Assembly (NCBI GenBank): GCA_049687015.1
Contig: JBAVIP010000050.1
Coordinates: 62,001 to 126,000 of the forward strand
Direction: 5' to 3'
Source: Methylotenera_A sp049687015
Lineage (GTDB): Bacteria; Pseudomonadota; Gammaproteobacteria; Burkholderiales; Methylophilaceae
DNA: 64,000 nucleotides
Numbering within the stretch: position 1 is the first letter of the stretch; every line of letters starts with the position of its first letter. Below are positions 33,094 to 41,952 of the stretch, in pieces. A program made the translations under genes and the position numbers. The notes under the pieces are model-generated. The model worked only from the letters and a program-made list of their open reading frames with translations, made no database searches and was not told the DNA's origin.

Positions 33094-33723
33094 ATGAGTC
33101 GCGTTTGGATATTTGATTTAGACGACACCTTGCATAACGCTTCTGCCCATATTTTCCCCGTGATGAACCGCGCCATGACGCAGTACATCATGGAACATTT
33201 AAAGCTTGAAGAACATGCCGCCCACCAACTGCGCCAGCACTATTGGCACGTGTATGGCGCCACGCTTAAAGGCCTGACGCGGCATCATGGCGTTGATCCT
33301 TATCACTTTCTGCACGAAACGCATAAGCTTATCAAACTGCCTGAAATGGTGCTGCAAACCAAACGTCTGCGACACATGCTGCAAAATCTGCAAGGCCGCA
33401 AAGTTGTATTCACCAATGCGCCACGCAACTATGCCCTGCAAGTACTTGATTTACTTGGCATCGCCGATTGTTTTAAACTGATATTTAGTGTGGAATCTGC
33501 GAAATTTCACGCCAAACCAAGCGTGCGCGGCTTCCAAATGCTGCTCAAAGCAATCAACATTAAACCCAGTAACTGCGTGATGCTGGAAGATAACCTGCCC
33601 GCATTAATGACCGCAAAACGACTTGGCATGCAAACCATTTGGGTGACAAAAAAAATGCAAAAACCAAATTTTGTGGATTATCGGCTCAGCCATGTGTTAG
33701 CACTCACTCACCTTAAGCTATAA
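33094..33723 (+). CDS. HAD family pyrimidine 5'-nucleotidase-like hydrolase
   Basis: A 209-residue HAD phosphatase with motif I FDLDDTLHN at the start, motif II in VVFTNAPRNYAL, the conserved KPS of motif III (FHAKPSVRGF), and motif IV LEDNLPALMTAKRLG. The long helical cap with HYWHVYGATLKGLTRHHGVD matches the pyrimidine 5'-nucleotidase group (SDT1/PynA-like), which dephosphorylates pyrimidine nucleoside monophosphates. It lies between argB and slmA, a position conserved in betaproteobacteria. Confidence 0.9.
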   Translation: MSRVWIFDLDDTLHNASAHIFPVMNRAMTQYIMEHLKLEEHAAHQLRQHYWHVYGATLKGLTRHHGVDPYHFLHETHKLIKLPEMVLQTKRLRHMLQNLQGRKVVFTNAPRNYALQVLDLLGIADCFKLIFSVESAKFHAKPSVRGFQMLLKAINIKPSNCVMLEDNLPALMTAKRLGMQTIWVTKKMQKPNFVDYRLSHVLALTHLKL

Positions 33724-33733
33724 TAAAACCCTG

Positions 33734-33757
33734 ACATGCTGACGCAAGTTAGCATGT
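33734..33757 (+). terminator. Hairpin with a GCAA tetraloop after the HAD gene
   Basis: Arms ACATGCTGAC and GTTAGCATGT pair over ten positions (one G-U) and close with GCAA, a stable GNRA loop, followed by TTATAAAAAT. It lies 11 bases after the stop and before slmA, so is probably a terminator. Confidence 0.65.
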
Positions 33758-33822
33758 TTATAAAAATAAAAACAGATTCCGAATCTATATCGGAAAGACT
33801 ATAAAAAATTAAGGGAAACATT

Positions 33823-34380
33823 ATGGCATCAGACCGCAAACAACAAATATTGGAAACGCTCGCCAATATGCTGGAAACGCCTAAGCGCGAGAAAATTACC
33901 ACCGCATCGCTCGCGGCAAAATTAGATCTGAGCGAAGCCGCACTGTATCGTCACTTTGCCAACAAAGCGCAAATGTTTGAAGGTTTGATTGAGTTTATCG
34001 AAGCCTCGATTTTTGGTGTGATTAATAAAATCACCACAGATGAAACCGATGGCATCAAGCAGGTTCAACTAATTGTTACCATGCTGCTCAAGTTTGCCGA
34101 AAAAAATCCCGGCATGACGCGGGTGCTGATTGGCGACGCATTAGTGAACGAAGAAGAACATCTGCAAACCCGCATTAACCAATTACATGACCGCATTGAG
34201 GCCAGTCTCAAGCAATGCCTGAAAATTGCTATTGCCGATTCTGGCAAAAAAATTATGCCAGAAGCACAAGCCAACTTGCTTACTTGCTATGTGATTGGTC
34301 GCTGGCATCAGTATGCCAAAAGTGGATTTAAGCGCAAGCCACTAGAGTTTTCTCAAGCGCAATTAGGTTTATTGAACTAG
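33823..34380 (+). CDS. slmA: SlmA-type nucleoid occlusion factor (TetR family)
   Basis: A 185-residue TetR-like protein. The N-terminal helix-turn-helix reads ITTASLAAKLDLSEAALYRH followed by FANKAQMFEGLIEFIE, the SlmA-specific pattern. The C-terminal dimer domain has FAEKNPGMTRVLIGDALVNE and QLHDRIEASLKQCL. SlmA binds chromosomal sites and blocks FtsZ ring assembly over the nucleoid. Its target ftsZ lies about 7 kb away in this window. The gene has its own 99-base leader behind a hairpin terminator. Confidence 0.93.
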   Translation: MASDRKQQILETLANMLETPKREKITTASLAAKLDLSEAALYRHFANKAQMFEGLIEFIEASIFGVINKITTDETDGIKQVQLIVTMLLKFAEKNPGMTRVLIGDALVNEEEHLQTRINQLHDRIEASLKQCLKIAIADSGKKIMPEAQANLLTCYVIGRWHQYAKSGFKRKPLEFSQAQLGLLN

Positions 34381-34451
34381 AAATATATTACTTTGTCACA
34401 TTTTGGTGCTAGCTTTATACTTAATGAATAACGGATACTTGAAAGAAAAGC

Positions 34452-34922
34452 ATGCTAATTCATGACAAAGCAATCAAATCACTTTCACCCGCCGATCGTC
34501 TTGTAATTGATGAAGAACATGCACTGCTAGAAAAATTTCTGAAAGACCTTCATGACTCGTGCACCACTTTGGATACGCTTGACCAAGTGAAAGATCGTGA
34601 AGAATTGGCCTCGTATCGTGGTCGTTTACCCTCTTTCTTGTTATATGTATCTGAACTTGTCGCCAGGCATTTTGAGACTGAAGAAACAATTATGTTGAGC
34701 AGGCCGCATGTAACAGAAAAATACGAGTACTTTCGTATTCATCGACAAGCGCACTTAGACATCTTGCGGAAATTGGACGCATTGGTAAGCGAATGCTTTA
34801 CGTTTGACGACCATAAAAATACCGCTGATGTATATCACCAGTTCTATGACAAACTTTCAGCGCTATTTGAAGAACATGACCGTAATTTTGACGACCCTTT
34901 TATACAGTCTACCAAAACTTGA
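34452..34922 (+). CDS. Hemerythrin-like diiron protein
   Basis: A 156-residue four-helix-bundle protein with a full hemerythrin ligand set: His23 (DEEHALLEKF), His73 and Glu77 (HFETE), His97 and His101 (HRQAH), and His142 with Asp147 (HDRNFDD). It would bind a nonheme diiron centre and reversibly bind O2 or NO. No signal peptide or fused domain is present, so it is a free cytoplasmic protein, possibly an oxygen store or sensor. It is separated from slmA by 71 bases and stands alone. Confidence 0.92.
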   Translation: MLIHDKAIKSLSPADRLVIDEEHALLEKFLKDLHDSCTTLDTLDQVKDREELASYRGRLPSFLLYVSELVARHFETEETIMLSRPHVTEKYEYFRIHRQAHLDILRKLDALVSECFTFDDHKNTADVYHQFYDKLSALFEEHDRNFDDPFIQSTKT

Positions 34923-35004
34923 GTTTGCTGGTAGCCTTGGGTAGCGCAACCTGTTGCCTACATGTTACAAACTTAGTAGGATTACAAATTAGTACAGTCA
35001 CCTA

Positions 35005-35244
35005 ATGGCATTGGGGAATAACATGCAAGGCACAATATTTGGATTCACTGAAGTGCAGATTACCGAGTTTGGCATGACGTATGGCGTCGGCGGATTGATG
35101 TTGCTGATGCTGTTTATTGTAGGCCACCTTGCCTGGGAATCCAAAGCTGGGAAGTTTGGCACCTTTGCCTTGTTTCTTGGCCTTGCATTTGGTTTAGTGG
35201 GTTATGTGGCAAAATACATCATTAAATACAAATTTGGCATCTGA
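35005..35244 (+). CDS. DUF2788 small membrane protein
   Basis: A 79-residue protein with two transmembrane helices, matching DUF2788: FGFTEVQITEFGMTYGVGGL, then MLFIVGHLAWESKAGKFGTF and LFLGLAFGLVGYVAKYIIKY. Function is unknown. ATG 35005 opens the frame, but ATG 35023 (MQGTIFGFTE) has GGGGA ten bases upstream and fits the family start better. It ends only five bases from the convergent cca stop, with no terminator between them. Confidence 0.82.
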   Translation: MALGNNMQGTIFGFTEVQITEFGMTYGVGGLMLLMLFIVGHLAWESKAGKFGTFALFLGLAFGLVGYVAKYIIKYKFGI

Positions 35245-35249
35245 AAACA

Positions 35250-36458
35250 CTACAAAACCAGCTTTACAGCCGCCAGCCTCGCCTCGTAGACGGCAATTCT
35301 GATTCTTTCCGGCTCGCTGAATGCGCTGGCCACTGCACCTGCATCCACACTCAGCGCTGCATCCAGTGCTTTTAGCATTAAATCAGCCTCGGGTATCGCA
35401 CAATTTTCGAAACCGGTTCTACCACGAGAATCAGCCTCACAGGCCTTTAGAAAATCATTAAACCTGGCTGGCTGGCGAATCGCATCCAGCTCGATTAAAA
35501 ACTCCAGCAAGGTGTTTGGCCGCATTTTGCCCACCTGATGCAATTTGCCATGAAACTTGGCCACGATATGCGCCAACTCCTTGCAATCGTTTGGCACGCG
35601 CAAGCGTTTGCAAACCTCTTTCAGCAAGTCCACGCTGCGCACTTCGTGACCGATATGCCGAGGCAGAATGTCAACGGGCGTAGTGCCTTTACCCAGATCA
35701 TGCATCAGCGCGGCAAAGCGTACCGGCAGGCTAAAATTCTGCTTGGCAGCGTAATCAATCACCATCATCATATGTACGCCAGTATCCACTTCCGGGTGAT
35801 GCAGCGGCGGCTGTGGCACGCCCCATAGCCTATCAAGCTCGGGCAGAATCTTTTGCAGCGCAGCGCAAGCGCGCAGCACCTCAAACATGCGGCTTGGCTT
35901 TTGTTCCATCAAGCCTTGCGCCAGTTCTTGCCATACGCGCTCCGGCACCAGCGCGTCCACCTCGCCCGCAGCCACCATTTGCCGCATTAAAGCGAGCGTT
36001 TCCGGTGCTAAACTAAACTCTGTTAGCCGCGCCGCAAAGCGCGCCGCGCGCAGAATACGCACCGGATCTTCGGCGAAGGCGCTACTGACATGGCGCAGGA
36101 TTTTAGATTCAATATCCGCTTGCCCATTGAAAGGATCAATGAGCTTGCCTTCAGCATCCTTGGCAATGGCGTTGATAGTCAAATCGCGGCGGGCCAGATC
36201 TTCTTCCAGCGTTACCTCGGGCGAGGCATACACGGTAAAACCCTTGTAGCCTTTTGAGGTTTTGCGCTCGGTGCGCGCCAGTGCATATTCATCGTGCGTT
36301 TTGGGGTGAAGGAACACCGGGAAGTCTTTACCTACCGGCCTGTAGCCCGCATCCAGCATGGCTTGTGGCGTGGCGCCTACAACTACAAAATCTTTATCTT
36401 TTATCGGAAAACCCAGCAACTCATCACGCACCGCACCACCAACGCAATACGTTTTCAT
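35250..36458 (-). CDS. cca: Multifunctional CCA-adding enzyme (tRNA nucleotidyltransferase)
   Basis: The 402-residue enzyme adds or repairs the CCA end of tRNAs. The class II nucleotidyltransferase start MKTYCVGGAVRDELLGFPIK, the DKDFVVVGAT catalytic aspartates, and LARRDLTINAIA are intact. The C-terminal HD domain (FAALMHDLGKGTTP, then HIGHE) gives phosphatase/phosphodiesterase activity as in E. coli. The start used is ATG 36458, preceded by AGAAGGTAAC. The frame is open a further 33 codons inside the SDR gene but without family match. It starts one base after the SDR gene ends. Confidence 0.96.
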   Translation of the reverse strand: MKTYCVGGAVRDELLGFPIKDKDFVVVGATPQAMLDAGYRPVGKDFPVFLHPKTHDEYALARTERKTSKGYKGFTVYASPEVTLEEDLARRDLTINAIAKDAEGKLIDPFNGQADIESKILRHVSSAFAEDPVRILRAARFAARLTEFSLAPETLALMRQMVAAGEVDALVPERVWQELAQGLMEQKPSRMFEVLRACAALQKILPELDRLWGVPQPPLHHPEVDTGVHMMMVIDYAAKQNFSLPVRFAALMHDLGKGTTPVDILPRHIGHEVRSVDLLKEVCKRLRVPNDCKELAHIVAKFHGKLHQVGKMRPNTLLEFLIELDAIRQPARFNDFLKACEADSRGRTGFENCAIPEADLMLKALDAALSVDAGAVASAFSEPERIRIAVYEARLAAVKLVL

Positions 36459-36459
36459 G

Positions 36460-37425
36460 TTACCTTCTGGCTCTAATGGCACGGCCTGCTGCGCTACGGA
36501 AGCCGTCATAAGCTGCGCGCGGCGAAGTATTAAGCAAATATTCTGGCACAACAACATCTAGTGAAGTAGGTGTAATGCCAAGCTCGGCTGAGATCGGTGC
36601 ATTGCATACACTATCCACCTGCATTGAACGTACATTGTCGCGTGACATCAATTTAACAGGCAACAGCTCCATCATCAACGCCTGCGCGTAGGAAAATGCA
36701 TTATTCAAGCCGATAATAGGCCGCTGTTTACCTAAAATTGCCATCACTTTTTGTAACAGCTCGCGCAAAGTGTATATGCTCGGGCCGCCCAGCTCGTAGC
36801 TTTTGCCATAGGTAGCGGTGTTTTCGAGCGCATTGACAAAGCACTGTGCTACATCTTCCACCCAAATTGGCTGAAATTTTGCGTCAGCTTTCGCCAAAAA
36901 AATGATTGGCAAAAACTTAGCCAAAGTTGCAAACAAATTTAAAAAATGATCGCCACGGCCAAAAATAACCGATGGCCTGAAGATGGTAATATCCAGTTTT
37001 TTACTGAACTCATTGATTGCCGCCTCACCTGCTGCCTTGCTGCGCAAATACTGGCTTGGCGCATGGGCGCTGGCCTGCAGTGCGCTCATGTGCAAGAGCC
37101 GGTGAATGCCCAACTCTTCACAACACTGTGCAACACGGCGGGGAAATTGGTGGTGAATAGCCTCAAATGTATTTTCGCCACCTTCATGCAGAATACCGAT
37201 CAGGTTAATCACGGCATTGCTGCCTTTAAGCGCCTCTTTCAGCGCGCGGTTATCCCTTATATTGCATTCTTGTACTTGTACATTCGGCAGTAAAATCAGG
37301 TGCTTAGATGCTTCACGACGACGCGACAACACCTTAACTTGATAGCCTGCCTGATCTAATTTAGTCACCAGGCAACTGCCCACAAAGCCCGCACCGCCCA
37401 GTACTGTAATTTTTTTTATTGTCAT
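36460..37425 (-). CDS. Extended SDR / complex I NDUFA9-like NAD(P)-binding protein
   Basis: A 321-residue atypical short-chain dehydrogenase. It starts with the dinucleotide-binding loop ITVLGGAGFVGSCLVTKLDQ and RRREASKHL, then ALKGSNAVINLIGILHEGG. Catalytic-type Tyr/Lys positions are replaced by QYLRSKAAGE, as in the NDUFA9/complex I-associated group. The C-terminus is helical. Bacterial members are of unknown role, often described as NAD-dependent epimerase-like or quinone-related. It is 16 bases downstream of the lytic transglycosylase and one base before cca. Confidence 0.9.
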   Translation of the reverse strand: MTIKKITVLGGAGFVGSCLVTKLDQAGYQVKVLSRRREASKHLILLPNVQVQECNIRDNRALKEALKGSNAVINLIGILHEGGENTFEAIHHQFPRRVAQCCEELGIHRLLHMSALQASAHAPSQYLRSKAAGEAAINEFSKKLDITIFRPSVIFGRGDHFLNLFATLAKFLPIIFLAKADAKFQPIWVEDVAQCFVNALENTATYGKSYELGGPSIYTLRELLQKVMAILGKQRPIIGLNNAFSYAQALMMELLPVKLMSRDNVRSMQVDSVCNAPISAELGITPTSLDVVVPEYLLNTSPRAAYDGFRSAAGRAIRARR

Positions 37426-37441
37426 TTCTTACTCATTCTGT

Positions 37442-39475
37442 TTATTCAGCTGGCTTAGCTTGTTCAATTGGCTTAGCTTGTTCAATTGACTTGGTTTGCT
37501 CAAACAACGGTTGAGGCTCAGAATCATCCTCGCCATGATCATTAAGTGCACTATTACTGCCAGGAACAACGCCTAACCTCTGCTTGAGCGACATGGTTTT
37601 TAAACTCAGACGTGGCGCGTATAAATGCGCGTTTGCCATTACTTTTTGCACATAATTACGCGTTTCACTAAATGGAATGGTCTCCGCATAAATAGCGCCT
37701 TCCAGCGGCACCGTTGCCGCCCATTTTTTAGCACGGTTTGGGCCTGCATTATACGCTGCTGTTGCCATGGTTTCCTGCCCGTTCATTAAATCAAGCGTGT
37801 AGCGCATATAGTATGTGCCCAGCGTAATATTAGTATCCAGCTCGTGAATCATGCCAGTATTATAATCATCAATACCTGCACGCTTGGCAGCCCATTTGGC
37901 GGTAGCGGGCATAAGTTGCATTAAACCAGAAGCGCCCACGCCAGATTTTGCATAATGCATAAACCTGCTCTCCTGCCGCGTAATGCCGTATACCCAAGCT
38001 TCGTCTATGGCCTGCTCACGAGCAGCCGATTTCATTAAATTACGATAGGGCGTTGGGTAACGCAGCCCGAAGTCGTGCGTTTCGCTAGTTTTATCGGCGG
38101 TAATAATGGCTAAATCATACCAATTTTTTCGCGCAGCAAATTCAGCTGCAGCGAGTAATTGTTTGTCATCAAAATCTTTTGTCGCCTGTACCCACTCCGA
38201 TTTGGCTTCCCATCGAAACCCTAACCGCAGCAAGGCTTCGGCACGCTGAAAACCTGGCCCGCTGGCGATTTCTGCCACTTCTGAATCTGCAACCTTGTAC
38301 GTATAAAGAGGGGCGGACATTGCGCCTTCCAGTTCATCTTGCGCCAGCCAACCGTAATAGTGGCGCTCTGTTGAAAGCTTAGCAAATAAAGTATTAGCTT
38401 CCAGGGTTTGATTTTGGGCTTTTTGCGCACGCGCCTTCCAGTAACGCCACGCACCTTCTTCGGCTTGGATAGGGTCCATTTTTGTGATGGCACTCAAAAC
38501 TACCGGCCAATTTTTTTCACGTAATGCTGCGCGTACAAACCAGGCCAATTGCTCTTTGTTAAGGTCGGTACCGTCTGTAAGTTTAAACCACTGCACTGCT
38601 TGCGGCTCATGTCGCTGTGCGGCTAGTAACGCCAACCTGCTGTAAAAATAACTTCTATCTTCTGGCTGAAATAAATCTTCAACCTTTTTAAACGCGCTTA
38701 AAGCCTGCTGTGAATCTGTTTTTGCGATGCGATTTAACGCAAATATATTCAGCTCGCGCCCAAACCTAGTTTTAAATGAAATCATTTTTTTATTAATGAC
38801 CAAGGTTGGTGAGGTATACACCTTATCAATCAACTTGTACTGACTTGTATCAAATGTTTTAGAGCGCCTGGCAATCGCTTTAGCAAGGCTGACACGACTA
38901 TCCGCTAGCGCCAAACGAAAACGTGCCCAAATATCTTCCTCAGTAAGGACGCCTGCCGCTTGCATGCGATCATATAAATCGGCACAGTTGCTGGGCTGCT
39001 CTTTCGCTTGCATCCAAAATGGTTTTGCGGCTTCCAGCGTCGAAATATCCCCTACAACTGAGCTTGCCTCTGCCGCATAACAGGCCACGGCTGGATCTTC
39101 TAGCTGATAGTTCACAATCTCACCAGAAAAACTTAGCCAGTCCAGATTTTTGGCTAGTTTTTTTAGATATTCACCTCGTAAGCGATCGGCAAATGGGTAC
39201 TCGCTATAGGTGTTAAGAAAATCTGTGGCCGTTTGGTTATCTGCGTCTTCTAAATTAAGCAACATCAGCCAATAATCGGCATAGGGGGCTAAAATGTAGT
39301 GTTGATTCTGTAGTTGCTGCACATACTCAGACAAGGCGATGGCATTTTTTTTATCGTAAGCGGCGCGTGCTTGTAGAAATTCTTCGTCACCCACAGCTGC
39401 GAAGCTGCTTTTTATTGCAAAAAAGCCAATAAAAAAACTAATGAAAACTAGGCGTTTAATTGGAATATTAGACAT
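37442..39475 (-). CDS. slt: Soluble lytic murein transglycosylase (Slt70-like)
   Basis: A 677-residue periplasmic enzyme that cleaves glycan strands to 1,6-anhydro ends. A signal peptide (LVFISFFIGFFAIKSSFAA) is followed by a long helical superhelix domain (about 30-470) and a C-terminal lysozyme-like domain (about 480-620). The catalytic glutamate is in ITRQESRFMHYAKSGVGAS, followed by GLMQLMPATAKW and AYNAGPNRAKKWA. The extreme C-terminus carries a short EQAKPI-type hexapeptide repeat not expected in the family. It lies between the SDR gene and a small membrane gene downstream of lpxC. Confidence 0.95.
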   Translation of the reverse strand: MSNIPIKRLVFISFFIGFFAIKSSFAAVGDEEFLQARAAYDKKNAIALSEYVQQLQNQHYILAPYADYWLMLLNLEDADNQTATDFLNTYSEYPFADRLRGEYLKKLAKNLDWLSFSGEIVNYQLEDPAVACYAAEASSVVGDISTLEAAKPFWMQAKEQPSNCADLYDRMQAAGVLTEEDIWARFRLALADSRVSLAKAIARRSKTFDTSQYKLIDKVYTSPTLVINKKMISFKTRFGRELNIFALNRIAKTDSQQALSAFKKVEDLFQPEDRSYFYSRLALLAAQRHEPQAVQWFKLTDGTDLNKEQLAWFVRAALREKNWPVVLSAITKMDPIQAEEGAWRYWKARAQKAQNQTLEANTLFAKLSTERHYYGWLAQDELEGAMSAPLYTYKVADSEVAEIASGPGFQRAEALLRLGFRWEAKSEWVQATKDFDDKQLLAAAEFAARKNWYDLAIITADKTSETHDFGLRYPTPYRNLMKSAAREQAIDEAWVYGITRQESRFMHYAKSGVGASGLMQLMPATAKWAAKRAGIDDYNTGMIHELDTNITLGTYYMRYTLDLMNGQETMATAAYNAGPNRAKKWAATVPLEGAIYAETIPFSETRNYVQKVMANAHLYAPRLSLKTMSLKQRLGVVPGSNSALNDHGEDDSEPQPLFEQTKSIEQAKPIEQAKPAE
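37450..37503. repeat. Three tandem 18-bp repeats at the 3' end of slt
   Basis: Units at 37450-37467, 37468-37485 (one difference) and 37486-37503 (four differences from the second) encode the hexapeptide series EQTKSI, EQAKPI, EQAKPA at the very C-terminus of the transglycosylase. Confidence 0.9.
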
Positions 39476-39485
39476 ATTTATATCG

Positions 39486-39668
39486 CTATAAACGAATGAC
39501 CCGTGTTATCAAATACAACACAAGCAGGATTAGAAAAAGCCAGCCTGTATATTTAAGCAGTTGTTTTATATAGACCAAGTACTTTTGATTGCGCGTGACC
39601 ACAAAAGTTGCCAACAACACAAAGCTTGCAATAAACACCAATATAATCGTTAAGCGGATGATTGGCAT
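39486..39668 (-). CDS. Small two-helix membrane protein, uncharacterised
   Basis: A 60-residue protein with two transmembrane helices (LTIILVFIASFVLLATFVV and YTGWLFLILLVLYLITRVI) joined by a short basic loop RNQKYLVYIKQLLK. No family recognised with certainty. It lies between lpxC (16 bases upstream) and slt (10 bases downstream), in the same direction and tightly packed, which supports it as a real gene. Confidence 0.7.
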   Translation of the reverse strand: MPIIRLTIILVFIASFVLLATFVVTRNQKYLVYIKQLLKYTGWLFLILLVLYLITRVIRL

Positions 39669-39684
39669 TTAACTCTCTGATTTT

Positions 39685-40623
39685 TTAGCTGAAATGTGGC
39701 ATGAGATTGGGCGTAAAAAATGCGGTTTGTTCTTGAAAACCAGCAGGGGCTTCTTCAATTTTATCGAAGGTAGCGTATTCCCAAGCATCTGCATCGGCCA
39801 GCAACGCGCGCAATAAAGCATTATTAAGCGCATGGCCTGATTTATATGCAGTAAAAGCGCCAAGCAACGGGTGGCCCAGCATGTACAAATCGCCAATCGC
39901 ATCCAATACTTTGTGCTTGGCAAATTCATCCTGGTATCGCAAACCATCGGTGTTCAAGATACGGTACTCATCCAGCACTATGGCATTATCCAGGCTACCG
40001 CCACGCGCTAAACCATTGGCACGCAGGTATTCCACCTCGTGCATAAAACCAAAAGTTCGAGCACGGCTAATTTCCTTCACATAAGAATTATCTGCAAAAT
40101 CAATTTTAACGTTACTGCCGGAATGCTCGAAAACGGGGTGGGCAAAATCAATAGTGAAATCCATTTTAAAACCGTGGTAAGGCTCGAATTTCACCCACTT
40201 ATCCCCATCAATTACTTCGACTAACTTTTTGATTTTTATAAATTTTTTAGCGGCAGGCTGCTCTACAATGCCAGCCGATTGCAACAGAAAAATAAACGGA
40301 CCGGAACTGCCATCCATAATCGGAATTTCTGACGCAGTGACTTCGATAATAATATTATCTACGCCCAAGCCAGCCAGCGCAGACATTAAGTGCTCAACAG
40401 TGGCAACACGCGCACCATTGTGTTCTAGGGCAGAACACATGCGCGTATCACGCACCGCTTCAGGATGTGCTTGTATCATGGGCGCCCCGGGCAAATCGGC
40501 GCGCACAAACACAATGCCAGTGTCGATTGCGGCTGGCTTTAAAGTCAATGTGACCTTTTCACCATTATGCAAACCAACGCCTGTAGCACTCACCTGTTTT
40601 TTTAATGTTCTTTGTTTAAGCAC
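39685..40623 (-). CDS. lpxC: UDP-3-O-acyl-N-acetylglucosamine deacetylase
   Basis: The 312-residue zinc enzyme catalyses the committed step of lipid A synthesis. The family start LKQRTLKKQVSATGVGLHNG, the zinc histidine in TVEHLMSALAGLGVDN, the IPIMDGSSGPF loop, and KHKVLDAIGDLYMLGHPLLG with the other zinc ligands and catalytic residues are all present. It is at the end of the division cluster, 73 bases downstream of ftsZ, the usual proteobacterial position. Confidence 0.98.
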   Translation of the reverse strand: MLKQRTLKKQVSATGVGLHNGEKVTLTLKPAAIDTGIVFVRADLPGAPMIQAHPEAVRDTRMCSALEHNGARVATVEHLMSALAGLGVDNIIIEVTASEIPIMDGSSGPFIFLLQSAGIVEQPAAKKFIKIKKLVEVIDGDKWVKFEPYHGFKMDFTIDFAHPVFEHSGSNVKIDFADNSYVKEISRARTFGFMHEVEYLRANGLARGGSLDNAIVLDEYRILNTDGLRYQDEFAKHKVLDAIGDLYMLGHPLLGAFTAYKSGHALNNALLRALLADADAWEYATFDKIEEAPAGFQEQTAFFTPNLMPHFS

Positions 40624-40696
40624 TCAATTCCTTGTTAACTAGCTCATATCTCATCAATATGGGCATATTTTACAGCTTTAAACAGTCATCAACCAA

Positions 40697-41863
40697 TTAA
40701 TCCGCCTGTTTGCGTAAAAATGCAGGGATATCATATTCCTCGACACCCGACATTTTCATCGCCTCAACCTGCGCGCGACGGTTGTTTTGACTAAACACGG
40801 CTGGTGCTTCGTCTTCCACTTCGCCGCCCACAAACATTGGCTGATTATTGGTGCCATTCATTAATGCGGTCATTACACGCAATTCCGGTTTTTGTTGGCG
40901 ACGTGCAACCGAGCCGTTTAAGCCGGTTGCCACCATGGTCACACGTAATTTGTCACCCATCGTTTCGTCCATCACGTTACCCACAATGACGGTAGCATCA
41001 TCTGCAGTAAACTCCTTAATGGTGTTCATTACATCGTAATACTCTTTCATTTTAAAGCTGGCACTTGCAGTAATATTAACTAAAACGCCGCGTGCATTGG
41101 CCAAGTTGACATCCTCTAACAACGGGCTTGCCACTGCTTGCTCCGCGGCAATGCGCGCGCGTTCCGGGCCGCTTGCCTCAGCTGAACCCATCATCGCCAT
41201 GCCCATTTCCGACATCACTGTACGCACATCGGCAAAATCCACGTTCACCAAACCTGGGCAATTAATGATCTCTGCAATACCTGAGACAGCATTATGCAGT
41301 ACGTCGTTCGCAGCGCGAAACGCATCCAGAAAAGGCACATCCTCGCCCAACACTTCCATGAGCTTTTCATTGGGAATCACAATTAAGGAGTCTACGTGTT
41401 GTGAAAGCTCTTCTAAGCCATCGCTAGCTACTTTGGTGCGTTTGCCTTCAAATGCAAATGGCTTGGTGACCACAGCTACTGTCAAAATACCCATTTCTTT
41501 GGCCACCTCAGCAATAATTGGTGCAGCGCCCGTGCCGGTGCCGCCACCCATGCCTGCGGTGATAAACAACATATCGGCACCCTCGATCATTTCGGCAATG
41601 CGATCCCTGTCTTCTAATGCAGCATCGCGGCCAATCTCCGGTCTCGCTCCGGCACCCAGACCCTTTGTGATCTCTGCGCCAATTTGCAATACCGTTTTTG
41701 CCTGGCTCTTTTTAAGTGCCTGCATATCGGTATTGGTGCAAATAAATTCCACACCACTCAGGTTTTTAGTAATCATGTGCTCGATTGCGTTACCACCGCA
41801 ACCGCCCACACCGATGACTTTAATGACTGCTTCTTGTGAATCTTTTTCCATAATTTCAAACAT
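40697..41863 (-). CDS. ftsZ: Cell division protein FtsZ
   Basis: The 388-residue tubulin-like GTPase forms the division ring. GVGGCGGNAIEHM, the tubulin signature FITAGMGGGTGTGAAP, and the T7 loop NVDFADVRTVM are intact. The C-terminal peptide EYDIPAFLRKQAD is the FtsA/ZipA-binding tail. ATG 41863 has a strong AAGGAGAG ribosome site in the 89-base gap after ftsA, suited to high expression. Its inhibitor SlmA is also encoded in this window. Confidence 0.99.
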   Translation of the reverse strand: MFEIMEKDSQEAVIKVIGVGGCGGNAIEHMITKNLSGVEFICTNTDMQALKKSQAKTVLQIGAEITKGLGAGARPEIGRDAALEDRDRIAEMIEGADMLFITAGMGGGTGTGAAPIIAEVAKEMGILTVAVVTKPFAFEGKRTKVASDGLEELSQHVDSLIVIPNEKLMEVLGEDVPFLDAFRAANDVLHNAVSGIAEIINCPGLVNVDFADVRTVMSEMGMAMMGSAEASGPERARIAAEQAVASPLLEDVNLANARGVLVNITASASFKMKEYYDVMNTIKEFTADDATVIVGNVMDETMGDKLRVTMVATGLNGSVARRQQKPELRVMTALMNGTNNQPMFVGGEVEDEAPAVFSQNNRRAQVEAMKMSGVEEYDIPAFLRKQAD

Positions 41864-41952
41864 CTCAACTCTCCTTTTTTGCCTTAATATTCGAGCTTAT
41901 TTACATAAGCTCTGCCCTATTTCTACTACTTAATTTTTACAACTTCTTACTA

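Noticed and set aside
36459..36557. Extended N-terminus for cca
   Set aside because: It lies inside the SDR gene; ATG 36458 has a good ribosome site and the family start.
41097..41933. Plus-strand frame of 278 codons opposite ftsZ
   Set aside because: Antisense shadow of a GC-rich, highly conserved gene; no domain seen.
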